The translations under genes and the position numbers were made by a program. A stretch of 64,000 nt of DNA from Hevea brasiliensis (Eukaryota > Streptophyta > Magnoliopsida > Malpighiales > Euphorbiaceae): the NCBI RefSeq assembly GCF_030052815.1, contig NC_079493.1:58199191-58263190 (forward strand). Reading direction: 5' to 3'. Positions 21,879 to 33,667 of this stretch are shown here, one piece after another. Numbering within the stretch: the first letter of the stretch is position 1; each line of letters starts with the position of its first letter. Under the pieces are notes generated by a model. That model made no database searches. It had not been told where the DNA came from and saw nothing but the letters and a program-made list of their open reading frames with translations.

Positions 21879-21890
21879 TGTTATCAGAGC
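21879..21890 (+). promoter_or_regulatory. Primer-binding site of E2
   Basis: TGTTATCAGAGC, four bases after the LTR end, matches the initiator tRNA-Met complement TGGTATCAGAGC with one mismatch. It would prime minus-strand DNA synthesis. Confidence 0.8.
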
Positions 21891-22099
21891 TTAGGCTCTA
21901 GATTCATAGGAAAAAATTATCTAAGTGTTTGGAAGAGTCTACTAGGAGTCACATACGGAAAATAGGGTCCACATTCGTCTTGCATTGTCATCTTTGCTTC
22001 TAGTTTCTGCTTCATATATTGTGTGTAAATATGAGTCTCTAAAGCTGTGTAACCTGTTGTTTTGAATTTTGTGGGCTAATGCTGCTGAATTTTAGGAAA

Positions 22100-23351
22100 A
22101 TGCGTAGAAGCAGGAGAGCTACCACTGCACCAGAACCAGATGTGCCTGACGAGGTGTCAGCACAGGATAAGGCGCCTGCCCCGAGGAGGTGGGGTAGGAG
22201 GCCTAGAGCAACTCAAGTAGAAGAGCAACTGTCGACAGTTCAAGATCAGTCTTTCATGGCATAGGGTCCCATGGACCCCATGGTAGCTACTCTAGCTGGG
22301 TTGCAGAGAACCATCGATATGATGGTGCAGTATATGGTCCACCCTCCACAGCAGCAGCAGTCCACCGCACCAAGAGGGGAACCTTACAAACAGATAATCA
22401 ATTTTAAGAAGTTGGTGCCTGGTACTTATGATGTGTCAGATGATGCATATCGGTTTTTGGATTCCCGCATGTAGGAATGCACTGCAATTGGATTGATGTA
22501 AGACTTATAGAGTGTATGCAGCATGTCATGGGGCCTATGCCTAGATAATAGATGAACGACTACATATTACCTCGGATGGAGGGTTTGTCGTGGACTCAGT
22601 TTGTGGAACTGTTCATCAATCGGTTTATGCCAGAAAGCTTCAGGGATCAAAAGCAGTGGGCCTTTGAGGCCTTAAGACAGAATGGCAGGTCTGTAGATGA
22701 GTAAGCTACAGAATTTCTGGAATTGAGCAGGTATGCCCCTACAGCAGTATCTACAGAAACTATGAAGGTGAAGAGATTCCTAAAGGGGCTTGACAGGAGG
22801 TATGCAAACCTGGCCATGATGTCAGATCAGTCTTTTGATTCGGTGGTTGATCGAGCCAGACAGATTGAGATTAGCTATGCTGTGGATGACAGCGGAAGAA
22901 CAAAGAAAAATAGAGCAGAGGGTTCTTCAGGTGTTCTCCAGATGGGTACTATGGATAATGGTGGCCAAACTAATTACAGAGGAAGAAGCAGGAATAAGAG
23001 GAGTGGTTTTAGACACAAATCCCGAGGGTTCAGACCAGGGTACGGATCCAACAGTGGTTACAGTTCAGGGTACAGCATTTATGGGTCTGGTTCAGGATCC
23101 TCCTTGGCACCTTGTGCACAGTGTGGAAGGGGACATTCAGGACCTTGTATGATGGGTTTAGGAGTAGGGTTCTGTTGCAAATGTTCCTCGTCAGTTGCAT
23201 CCGGGTGCTTCCAAAGATGGCAGTGGGCCATTCGATGTGGCCGAGGACAAGGGGGACGTGGATTTGGAGGCAGATCAGGAGGTAGAAGTCAATATCAGGG
23301 TTCTGCCACTCAGGGTAGGGGTCAAGCTCGGGTTTTCACCCTGACCCATTA
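22100..23351 (+). pseudogene. E2 gag
   Basis: Probable start at 22100 (MRRSRRATTAPEP); an upstream in-frame ATG at 22079 is less likely. The capsid part includes FKKLVPGTYDVSDDAYRFLDSRM and FINRFMPESFRDQKQWAFEAL. Then come RYANLAMMSDQSFDSVVDRARQ, a Gly/Ser/Arg-rich stretch, and a zinc-knuckle-like CAQCGRGHSGPC whose partner knuckle is frame-shifted. In-frame stops occur near 22264, 22474, 22700 and 23351. Several are TAG where a Gln codon is expected. Gag would form the particle and bind element RNA. Confidence 0.88.
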
Positions 23352-24149
23352 GGATGCTCAGGCTTCAAATGCAGTTGTGCCAGGTATTCTTCTGGCCTGT
23401 TCCTATGAGGCTCGTGTTTTAATAGATCCGGGTGCTACGCACTCAGTTGTCTCCCCTGTGTTTGCCATGAGGTTGGGTAGGAACCCTACAACTTTAGAAT
23501 GCCCTTTGTCGGTAGCTACCCCACTTAGTGACAACATAGATGTAGATATGGTTTTTCCGGGTAGCCCAGTAGTAGTGGATGGAAAGATCCTCCCAGCAGA
23601 CTTGGTTCCTCTACCAGTAATGGATTTCGATGTAATCTTGGGGATAGATTGGTTGGCAACTCATTATGCCACTTTAGACTGCAGGAACAAAAAGGTGTAC
23701 TTTCACATACCTAGTGTGGAAGAGTTTAGTTTTGATGGTGACAGGAGCGTGGCTCCATATAATTTGGTGTCAGCAATTAGTGCTAGAAAAATGTTGAGGC
23801 GTGGATGTCAAGGATATTTGGCATTGGTGAGAGATACATCTGTAGAAGGTGTTAACATGGAAAATGTTCCTGTTGTCAGAGAATTCATGGATGTCTTCCC
23901 TGAAGAGCTTCCCGAGTTGCCACCAGAAAGGGAAATAGAGTTCTGCATTGATATTGTTCCGAGTACAAATCCCATATCAATGCCACCTTACAGGATGGCA
24001 CCAGCAGAATTGAAAGAGCTAAAGGAGCAACTACAGGAGCTTTTGGACAAGGGTTTCATACGTTCGAGCACTTCACCCTGGGGTGCTCCTGTTCTATTTG
24101 TGAGAAAGAAAGATGGGTCATTGAGGTTGTGTATTGACTATAGACATTG
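23352..24149 (+). pseudogene. E2 protease and RT fingers
   Basis: The protease active site is LIDPGATHS, a normal gypsy variant, with [15 protein letters not shown] as second block. The [13 protein letters not shown] linker leads into RT ([28 protein letters not shown]). The frame ends at 24148-24150 because one base is missing in the codon after DYR (expected RQLNK). Up to that point this is the longest undamaged segment of the element. Confidence 0.9.
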
Positions 24150-25417
24150 AACAAGGTGACTGTTAAGAACAAGTATCCATTTCCTCGGATCGATGATCTG
24201 TTTGATCAGCTCTAAGGGGCTAGATTCTTTTCCAAGATAGACCTGCGATCAAGCTACCATTAGTTGAGAATCAGGAATGAGGACGTGTCCAAAACGGCAT
24301 TCAGGACAAGATATGGTCATTATGAGTTCTTGGTGATGTCTTTTGGACTCACTAATGCACCAGCAGCCTTCATGTACTTGATGAATAGGGTGTTCAAGCC
24401 GTTTTTGGACCGTTTTGTCATCGTATTCGTAGATGACATTTTGGTTTATTCTCAGACCGAGGAGGAACACGTGTGGCACTTGAGGATGGTGTTGCAGACT
24501 TTGAGGGAGCACCAGCTATATACCAAATTTTCAAAATGTGAATTTTAGCTAGAAAGCATCTCATTCTTGGGACACGTGGTTTCTAGTGAAGGTATTCGAG
24601 TGGATCCCAAGAAAATTGAAGCTGTAACTGATTGGCTTAGGCCTACAATAGTCACTGAGGTGCGAAGTTTTCTAGGTCTAGCTGGCTGCTATAGGCGTTT
24701 TGTGCAAGATTTTTCCAGGATAGCTGCTCCCTTAACTAAGTTTACTCGGAAGAATGTTCCATTCATTTGGACAGATGACTGTGAGAAGAGTTTCCAGACA
24801 CTTAAGGAGCGTCTAACCACCGCCCCTGTGTTGACACTACCTATGAGTGGTGAAGGATACACTGTGTACTGTGACGCCTCCAGAGTTGGCCTAGGGTGTG
24901 TTTTGATGCAGAATGGAAAAGTAGTGGCTTATGCTTCAAGACAGCTGAAGAGGCATGAGCATAACTACCCCACCCATGATTTGGAAATGGCGGCTATAGT
25001 CTTTGCACTAAAAATTTGGAGACACTACCTGTATGGTGAAGTGTGCGAGATATACACCGATCACAAGAGTTTGAAGTACATCTTCCAACAGAGGGATTTA
25101 AACTTGAGACAGAGGAGATGGATGGATCTTCTAAAAGACTATGATTGCACTATCCAGTACCACCCTAGGAAGGCCAATGTAGTAGCAGATGCTTTGAGTA
25201 GAAAATCTTCTGGCAGTTTGGTGCACATTTCAGCAGAGAAAAGACCGTTGATTCAGGAAATACATGAGTTGATGGATCAAGGTTTAATCCTAGATCTTTC
25301 AGATGAGGGGGTATTGTTGGCTCATTTTTCAGTGAGGCCAGACTTGCGAGACAGAGTTAGAGTTTCCCAGCACAGAGACCAACAATTGATGAAGATCATA
25401 GAAAGAGTACAGTAAGG
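24150..25417 (+). pseudogene. E2 RT palm, connection and RNase H
   Basis: [20 protein letters not shown] is followed by stops where Gln is expected (24211, 24262). Then the frame shows [22 protein letters not shown] and the catalytic FVDD at 24426-24437. Another stop replaces the Trp after SKCEF (24547). Connection [15 protein letters not shown] and RNase H follow with [28 protein letters not shown] and [10 protein letters not shown], then [16 protein letters not shown] stop at 25413 separates it from integrase. Catalytic acidic residues are present throughout. Confidence 0.9.
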
Positions 25418-26774
25418 TGAAGGTGGTGAGTTTAGATTTGCCAATGATGGCGCCCTAGTGCAAGGTTCTAGGATATGTGTGCCCAATGTGTACAATCTCA
25501 GAGATGAAATCATGCGAGAGGCACACTATACACTGTACAGTGTCCACCCAGGCTCCACCAAGATGTACCATGATGTGAAGAATAGCTATTGGTGGAATGG
25601 CATGAAGAGAGACATAGCAGACTTTGTGTCCAACTGCTTGACTTGTCAGAAGGTGAAGTTTGAACATCAGAGACCGTCAGGGAAGCTGCAAGAGCTCCCT
25701 ATCCCATAATGGAAGTGGGAAATGATTACTATGGATTTTGTGACTGGGTTGCCTCGTACCATGCGAGGATATGATTCGATATGGGTAATTGTAGACCGTC
25801 TAACCAAATCAGCTCACTTCTTGCCTGTGAAGACTACATATTCTGTGGCACAATACGCCCGACTCTACATTCGAGAAATAGTCAGATTGCTTGGAGTTTC
25901 GGCTTCCATAATATCTGATAAAGGGCCCCAGTTCACTTCTAGGTTTTGGAGAAAGTTGTAGGAGGCACTTGGCACACAGTTGAACTTTAGTATGGTTTTC
26001 CACCCTCAGACAGATGGACAGTCCGAAAGGACAATCCAAACACTGAAAGCCATGCTTCGCATGAGTGTTTTGGATTTTGGAGGTCAATGGGATGATCAGC
26101 TAGCTTTGGTGGAGTTTGCCTACAACAACAGTTACCATTCCAGCATTGGGATGGCACCCTATGAGGCACTCTATGGAAGAAAGTGTAGGCCTCCTCTATG
26201 TTGGACGGAAATGGGAGAAGCAAAGGTACATGATGTAGAACTAGTGCAGTACACTTCAAAGATAGTCCCTTTAATCAGGGAACGATTGAAAACAGCTTTT
26301 AGTAGGCAGAAGAGTTATGCAGACCCCAGACGAAGGGATGTGGAGTTTGTAGTAGGCGACTATGTATTCCTGACAGTTTCTTCGATGAAGGGAGTCATGA
26401 GATTTGGAAAGAAGGGCAAGTTGGCACCTCGGTATATTGGACCTTTTGAGGTTACTGATAGAGTTGGAGCAGTTGCCTACCGGTTAGACCTACCACCCAA
26501 CCTTTCTCACGTTCATCTTGTGTTTCATATCTCCATGCTCAGGAAATACATTCCAGATCCTTCCCATGTACTACAGCTGGATGTAATAGAGCTAAAAGAA
26601 AATTTGACATTTGAGGAGCAACCTGTAGCCATAGTGGACTACCAAGTAAGACAGCTAAGATCAAAACACATCCCTATGGTTAAGGTTTTGTGGAGGAGCC
26701 AGTCGGTGGAAGAGTGTACCTGGGAGTCAGAACGGGACATGTGTAGCAAGTACTCTTATCTGTTCAATGTGTAA
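25418..26774 (+). pseudogene. E2 integrase with chromodomain-like C-terminus
   Basis: Zinc-binding segment EAHYTLYSVHPGS and CLTCQKVK; core MDFVTGLPRT, ISDKGPQFTS and HPQTDGQSER, so all three catalytic acidic residues are retained, unlike in E1, E5 and Y. RTIQTLKAMLR follows without any insert, which shows the intron-like block of E1/E5 is lineage-specific. Stops interrupt at 25707 and 25959. The last ~265 codons (25980-26774) are open and include KGKLAPRYIGPFEVTDRVG and the chromodomain-like VDYQVRQLRSKHIPMVKVLWRS...TWESE. The natural stop is at 26772-26774. Confidence 0.92.
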
Positions 26775-26823
26775 TCATGTACTGTATTCTGCCTTGTGTA
26801 AAATTCAAGGATGAATTTTCTGT

Positions 26824-26835
26824 AAGGGGGAAGAA
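26824..26835 (+). promoter_or_regulatory. Polypurine tract of E2
   Basis: AAGGGGGAAGAA immediately before the 3' LTR start TGTAACGCC; primes plus-strand synthesis. Confidence 0.85.
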
Positions 26836-29483
26836 TGTAACGCCCCAAAATTTTAAATTTTATTATTTTATGAGTATTATTGATATTTTAATTTTATTTA
26901 AATTTTAAGAAATTATTTGAGATTTTTCGAATTTTAAAAATCGAGTTTGATTTTCCGAAAATATAAACTTTGATGATTTTTAAAAATTTATTCAAAGACC
27001 ACGTGGCAAAACTAAAAATATATTTGGAGTCTACAAATTTTTCTGAGTTTTCTAGAATTTTTTTCATAATTTTTGGACTTCGTTTTTGGTCCCAAGGCAG
27101 AGTAAAAATTCAAAATTTTGTATCCTAAATCTAACCGGCCAAATCGAACCAGACCGGATCGGACCGGTCGATTCGGACCGGCCTTTTCTTTTTCTTCCTT
27201 CTTCTCCCCGCGCGCGTCCCGACCCTCCTCTCTTCCTCTCCCATTTTCTCTCTCCTCCCTCCTCCTCTTGCCACGCCGCCGCCTCCCCTGCCACCCCAGC
27301 ACGCCGGCACCCATCCCCAGCCGTCCTAGCCCACCGGCCGTTAGCAGGAACGCCGGAAAAAGGCGCCCAAAGCAACGCGACGTGCAAGAGCGCCGCTTCG
27401 TCTTCCCGGCCGATCCGGCCACCAATCGGACCGGGTCTTGTGTCTAAATCCATCTACTCGTCGAAAGCTTTCCATAGACACTAAGAACACCGAAATCTAT
27501 TGAGCGGTTTGTCCAATTTTTGGCCGGGAAGTTTTAGCCCATTTTGACTTTTGGGCTAGATTTCTCGCAAACCGTGAACTCCACGAGAAAACCGAGAGTA
27601 CCAGAGCGCTCCACTCATCGAGAGCTTCGCGGCAACATAAATTTTGAATTTTTTGGACACCGTTTTTCGGTGGGTCCCACAAAACTTCGCAGTGTTTTTT
27701 CGAGCATTAAATGAGCTTAGAAAATTCCGTAAAATTTATGTACTAACCCTCGTATTGTGGGCTTCGTGTAGGTGTCCTCAATTCGCGGAAATTCGACAGT
27801 TGTCCGGTTTTGTGAATTTTCGGCCAGACAGACCCGCTACCAGAAAAGTCTCCGAACTGGATCGAGGTTTTGGCTACCCCACCATAGTCAGACATCCCGA
27901 GCGCGTTCCCGAAGTCGGAATAGGCAAAGGTAAACCCGAACCTTGCTTTCTCGTAATTTTCTAGTGCTTAAATAGGATTAAAAATCCATAAAATATTCTC
28001 GGTAGCTCAGAAAATTATGATTCTTTTTGCAATAGCCTAGTAATATTGCTAAGGACTGCGGGGCAAAGTTTTAGAATTTTTAGAGCTTATTTGGGTAGTT
28101 GTTGCAAAAATGATCAATTATAAGGACTAAATTGAAATTTTACATATTGTGATGGATGACTGATTTGATGGGCCCAGGAGGGGCTGTGTGATGTGATTGA
28201 ATTGTGGATATATGAGTTGCGAATATAGAAGTGTGTTTTGAGCCCTTTTGCAGGTTGGGTAGGTCCTAGGTATAGGGGAGACTCTGCCGGATTTTTGGCA
28301 CGACTTAGGACGTATTTGGTCTTTTTATGATTTGTATTGAGCCAATTGTGTTCAATAATTATAATGTAATTGTCAGGTGAGCCGGGACAGCCTTCTTCCT
28401 CCGCCTAGCCTCCACAGTGACCGTTGTCAAGTCTGTGAGTAAAATATTAAGTTTAATTGTAATTTCGATATTATTATATGTTCAAGCATGCTCATGCATC
28501 ACTTATATGTATATATCTATGTAGTTAAACTTTAGGCACGATTTATATTGCATTCATAACTATTAAAGTGCGATGGATGTTGTTGTGGTAATTTGGAGCA
28601 GTGTGCGTGCGTTAGCGTGCGTGTGATGTGGTGTGGACTATGGATAGGACGGGTAGACACGGCTTGAGATCTTCGCTGAGACCCGGTCCTTCGGGGTAGA
28701 CATGGCTTGAGTTCTTCGCTGGGACCCCGATTTGGTTATTAAGTGGAAGTCCGAGCTGAGTTCTTCGCTGGCACAAGTTGGATTTAAGAGAGCTGTATAG
28801 GGGATCAGCTCCCATATATATTATGATTGATATTATTGGGTGTGTGAGTGCTCCAAATTACCTTTTTACTGTTACGATGTGAATTTATTGCTGATGTTAC
28901 ATTTCACTCTACAGGATGCATTAGTTTTAGATAGTTATAGAGATTATGATTAAAATTGATATTTTACTCTCTGAGTTGAACGCTCACTCCTGTTTAATAT
29001 TTTTCCAGGCCACAGGAGGATATTTTGAGGTTAACCTGCTTTTGTCCCTGGCAGGTTATTTATTCATGTTTGTGTAATTCTATAAATTTCTAAAATTTCC
29101 GCATGTGTTAGAAACCTTCATTTAAATTGGATCTGTAATATAAATTCTTATTTTGGATCTCTAAACTTACTATTTTATGCATGTTGATGAACTGGATGAG
29201 GGAGCAGAGCTCCCATTTATTTTATGTTGTTATGAGTATGTGGAGGGTGAGCTAAGCTCCCCAAATTGATATATATATATTGTGTTTACAGGTCGGGTGA
29301 GTCAAAAACTCCCCGTTGAAAGGTCCATTTTATGGCCAGACTCTGTCTGGTTGATTTCTTGAAATTGGGCCCAAATGGGCCTTAGGGTTGGGTTAGTGAA
29401 TAGTTAGGCTTACTACGGGCCTCGGGGGCTTTAGGCTGGTCTAGGTCCTAATGCCGATCCGGCCCATAGCTTGGGTCGTGACA
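26836..29483 (+). repeat. E2 3' LTR
   Basis: A 2648-bp LTR from TGTAACGCCCCAAAATT to GGGTCGTGACA, matching 19290-21874 with many differences. It has the CT-rich GC island (about 27180-27430) and the 34-bp tandem repeat, plus about 22 bp (28233-28254, ending TTTTGCAGG) missing from the 5' LTR. Confidence 0.93.
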
Positions 29484-29492
29484 AAAGATTTT

Positions 29493-29504
29493 GCTCTGAT
29501 ACCA
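29493..29504 (-). promoter_or_regulatory. Primer-binding site of Y
   Basis: Minus-strand TGGTATCAGAGC, eight bases after the end of the Y 5' LTR; exact complement of the initiator tRNA-Met 3' end. Its position, separated from gag by E2, proves E2 landed in the leader. Confidence 0.9.
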
Positions 29505-29512
29505 CAAAAACA

Positions 29513-32500
29513 TGTTACACCTTACCCCTCTGTAAGGCATAACATGATTCCGTTGAATACCTAATGAACTACCGAACTTCACCTGCCGATAACTCATTAA
29601 GTACCCTACAAGGGATTTTAAAACAATTTTCTTACTTTTAATAAGTGGTGAGCATTTTCTAATAGGTATTAAAACATTTAATTAAAATTGAAAACTAGTT
29701 AAAATTTTTTGCCCATTTTATTTTTTCGCAAATTTTATAAAAATTTCTGCAGAGTGCCGTCTGTATTTTGAGAAAGCAGTTCTTCAAATACCTGTAAAAA
29801 GCACTTCTAATAATTTATATCAACAATTTCAATAACTCCACAACAATCCCAATCAATTTCTCAAGTTTCAAAATTCAAGAATCATCATTTCTCAATTTTC
29901 AAAAATTCAGTAATCAACAAAATACTATCAATCAATTTCATTCAAATTAAAATAAAATATTTCTATTCATATTTCATTAAAGATAAAACAATTTATATAC
30001 ATCATACTAAAAATTTACATTAGGAAAAATCCAAACTAAAATTTATTACAAGCTTTATACAAGCTGCTCAAGACCAAATTTACATGTCCATACATTTACG
30101 TGCAGTACATGCATCAAAATAAATATTTACTATCACGGTATAAATTATACCCGATAGCCTCAAAGCAGGTAGTTCCTCTGTCCACAGCAGCTCACTCTGC
30201 TGCTCTTCTAGTCACTATATCTGCGACAGTAATAACAGCCATCACTGAGTACTAGGACTTAGTGGTGCACAACATACTAAAATAATCTTTATGCAGATTT
30301 TAAATCATATTTATTCAAAAATTGGACTGAACATGAGAATTAAATACAAAACATAAATTATGAGATTTTAGTCCGAACAATTTCATTTCGAAGTATCAAA
30401 ACACATTTCATAAAACCCATAGTTATATCATGCCGTTCGAAACAAATATAATCTCAATAGCCAGAGGCTAAGGAGAAGTCACATCACAAGGCTAGCTAGC
30501 TCAAATATATGGATATCCATTCAATTTCTTTTTCTACTGGCACACACCTCAACACTTCAGCCAGAGAAGGAATCAAAATTTGAAACTGATTACTCCCACT
30601 ATTCATGCTAGTGAGGTGTTCAAACATATGGTCATGACACTATGGTTTCAAAACTTATTTTAACAATTTACTAAACATTGCCATTTCAAATATACACAAA
30701 TAACTTTCAACAATTTAAATAAAAAACATCATAAATACTTCATCATAGTAATGTCACAGTTCAATATTTCAAATTATTCAAAACAATATGCAGAAGATAA
30801 TTTACAAAAATTATACTTTATGCACAAACCTTAAGCCAGTCGCCTCTTGGCCTTGACTCGATTCCTCGGGTTCTTTCCCGGTGTTCTTTTCCACTGAAAC
30901 ACACAATTTTATAGTGTTTGAGTATCATAACTCATCATTGGTCCAAAAATAAATTTACATTCACTTATACATAGTTCTAATGTGCTAAACTTGACGTTCT
31001 ATAAATTTTGTGTTCTAGGGTTACTATTCACTACACTATTCAAGTCAATTTGTTGAATTTCTAAGGCTTAATAGGTAATGGGAATTCCAACTTCACCCAC
31101 ATACCACATTTTGGTCACTAAATTTGTTGGTTTTGGTTGTTTACTCAAATTCTAAGTCTTTTAGGCAAATTTGCAAATTTTCAGTTTTTGTGTCTTAAGT
31201 TGCACTGTTCCATTGGTCACTTTTCTGTTAGAATTTGACAAAACTTCCTTCATAGAAAATGTTCCCTATTGTCTTAAGTTTATTCTCCTTTTTTAATCAC
31301 TCCAATTGGCGTTTTGTTGCTCAAGTTATAGCCATTTGAACCATAGCTGCCGGATTAGACTTAACCAAGATTTCTGGGCAAATTTTGGTTCTGGCAGTTT
31401 TAGGTCACCAAATTTGGGTGGCCAAATGACTTGATTAATGGTATAATTCGGGTTTGTGTTCTGTATCAAAGTTTTAGGTCTATATCTCATCTGTCCACTG
31501 GAAAAATTTCAGGTCATTTAAACCTATGTAGCTCAAGTTATGGCCAAATGAACAAATACTGTTCATTTGATCAGTTTGTATAGGTCAGACTGAGAATTTC
31601 CGGATTTGGTCAATTTGTTCACTAGGTTTTGGTCACTTTTTGGGCATGATTCCTAAATGAAAATTGTGTCATTTTGTGTCTATTTTCATTCCCAATTGGT
31701 CTCATACCAATTGGACTTGTAAATTTTCAGTTTTGGTCCCTCAAAGGGACCTTGGTCCTGCTGCCAGCAGCTTGACCACATTGAATCCGAATTTAAACTC
31801 AACTCCAACACTTCCAACACACTTCATTTGGTCACAGATGACCATTTCTCATCACCAACAAAGTCAAACACATCATTTAACAAACTTTCACACTTTTTTT
31901 TTCCAAACCCTAGGTGCAAAACCCTAATTCACACTAATTGTTACATTTGATTGATTCAACACATCTTAACATACTCTTACATCTCATTCAAGCATTCTAA
32001 CAAGTTTAATGCAATCAAACTCATGCAATTCATCCCCCTTCATAGGCTGGCTAAAATTCCCTTTGGTCCTCCACAAATGTTTTTATTTCATTTTAAGTTT
32101 ATTTCTAAGTTAGTTGAGCTAAACACACAAAGTATAAACTGAATTTTTTAAACTTAAATTACTAACCTTAATTTGGATGTTCCCTTCTTCAATTTCCTCT
32201 ATTTCTTCCTTCTTTCTTTGCTAAATCTCCTTCTCAAGTGAGGGTGGTAAGGTTTTATGAAATAATTGTGGTAGAAATTAAGGTTAAGTGAGGGAACAAA
32301 AGCTTGAGTGCAAGCTTTAATGGAGTTTTGGTGAGGGAGAGGGAGAGAGAGAGTGAGGGTGGCAACTTAGGGAAGATGATACCTTTTTTTGTTTTTTTTT
32401 TCTTTTCTTGTACTTTTATCTTATGGAAGACCATAAATCCAATTAAATAAATTTTTTTCAATTATAGTAATTATTGCATCATGCATGAGGTCATGCATGA

Positions 32501-33047
32501 TGTCATCACTTTTTACTTTTCCATTTTCTCTTTTTTTTTATTAGTTCTTTAATTTAATTTTTGATTGCGAAATTTTCTTTTCTTCGATTTTATTTGACAA
32601 TTAGGTCAGGAGTAAGCTCTCAGGGTCAATTGACCAAATTGCCCCTCGCCGGTTTAACCCGGTTTGCAAATAATTCAATATTTCTTCCGGCTCCCTGACC
32701 TAATTATTTGATTGACTTAACAATTCTTTTTCGTGATTTTCTCTTTTCCACTATGTTTGTAATAGTCTTAAGGACCACGGCGTCACATTTTACGGTTCAA
32801 AATTTGAGTTTAAATCGACTTCGCAGTCCTTCCCAAGAAGGTCACCCATCATTGTGACTCTCAGCTCGTTTAACTTCTTATGTTCTGTTTTTCTTATTTA
32901 TACTTAAATAATTGACAATTACTAATTATTTGTGTTTATGGCTTATCTAGTTGTGTTAAGTGTGGTTTTAATCCCTTTAATTGTCCAGAATGACTCCGGT
33001 CACCGGAACAGTGAAATATACCAGGCTATACAAATAGGGGTGTTACA
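29513..33047 (-). repeat. Y 5' LTR
   Basis: A 3535-bp LTR on the minus strand, opening TGTAACACCCC at 33047 and closing AAGGTGTAACA at 29513. Its 3' end resembles X3 and R (TATGCCTTACAGAGGGG). It holds the CCAATTGGT-CTCAT-ACCAATTGG hairpin (31692-31714) and a diverged AACAGT-type palindrome (31544-31570). A GA-rich tract lies at about 32327-32360. No coding content. Confidence 0.88.
31692..31714. repeat. Hairpin with 9-bp perfect stem in the Y LTR
   Basis: CCAATTGGT, loop CTCAT, ACCAATTGG. Equivalent hairpins occur in R (59069-59095, 11-bp perfect stem), X3 (near 13504-13530) and, with a mismatch, X4 (near 36070). Confidence 0.8.
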
Positions 33048-33667
33048 AAGGCAGTGATCATGATTTTTATATTGTCATTTAATCCCTCTTCAAATCTCTT
33101 ACACCTTTCGGCTTCATTAGGGACTATCTCCCTTCCGTAGTGGCTCAGTCTGACAAATTCCTTTTCATACTCGACCACTGTCAGCTGTTTCTGCCTCAGG
33201 TTAATGAATTATTTTCTTCTCTCTTCTAGGTATAGACTACCCACATACTTTTTCTTGAATTATGAGAGGAAGAAGTCCCAAGTTATTACTTCTGATTGCA
33301 CTTCACTAGACACTGTATCCCACCATTGGTAGGCATTATCTTGCAACAGAGATACAGCAGCTTCCAGATTTTGTTCTGGAGTGCAGTGGAGTTGTTTTAA
33401 AACCCTTCCTGTTCTATTCAACCAATTTTCTGCTGCAATAGAATCATCCTCTCCCTTGCCAAAGAAATTCATTGCTCTAAATTTTCTCAGTCTTTCTAGG
33501 TGTGATTTCTGCTGTGGAGGTGGTGGTGCTGGTGGCATTACGCCAGCCATTTATCTGAAGAATTTGGCCATTCGCTAGAACATGACCTGTGGAGGTTGAG
33601 CAGGCTCTGCTGGAGCTGGTGGAGCTAGTTCTCCCCTACCCCAGTCTCAGCTGCTGCAGGTGGAGCA
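33048..33667 (-). pseudogene. W gag, capsid part
   Basis: The minus strand reads a Pro/Ala/Gln-rich start, MAGVMPPAPPPPQQKSHLER, then FRAMNFFGKGEDDSIAAENWLNRTGRVL, AYQWWDTVSSEVQ, FKKKYVGSLYLEERR and VVEYEKEFVRLSHYGREIV. This matches the retrotransposon gag core (FxGxxD..AxxWL, YxxxFxxL). Stops lie near 33570, 33258 and 33208. X4 separates it from its start codon; Y cuts off the rest, including any zinc knuckle. Confidence 0.85.

Larger units (their letters stand above)
19290..29483 (+). mobile_element. E2: full-length Ty3/gypsy element with chromodomain-like C-terminus
   Basis: The only element with both LTRs in the window: 5' LTR 19290-21874, PBS-like site, gag, protease, RT, RNase H, integrase with chromodomain-like end, polypurine tract, 3' LTR 26836-29483. 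It lies in the leader of Y. The LTRs are clearly related but differ by many substitutions and several indels, so the insertion is not recent. Almost every coding block has a stop or frameshift. The LTR sequence differs from the 3-4-kb LTRs of the other gypsy elements here. Confidence 0.95.
10930..33047 (-). mobile_element. Ty3/gypsy element Y (minus strand), 3' end cut by E1
   Basis: Reading on the minus strand: 5' LTR 33047-29513, PBS 29504-29493, E2 inserted in the leader, gag from 19124, protease, RT, RNase H, X3 inserted, then integrase down to 10930, where E1 is inserted. Its chromodomain end and 3' LTR would lie left of E1, outside the window. Y itself lies in the gag of W: W gag resumes at 33048 immediately beyond the start of the Y LTR. 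Confidence 0.85.

Noticed and set aside
22079..22099. Earlier in-frame ATG for E2 gag at 22079
   Set aside because: The segment before 22100 reads as leader; the Arg/Ser-rich MRRSRR start is the more typical gag start for this kind of element. The choice remains uncertain.
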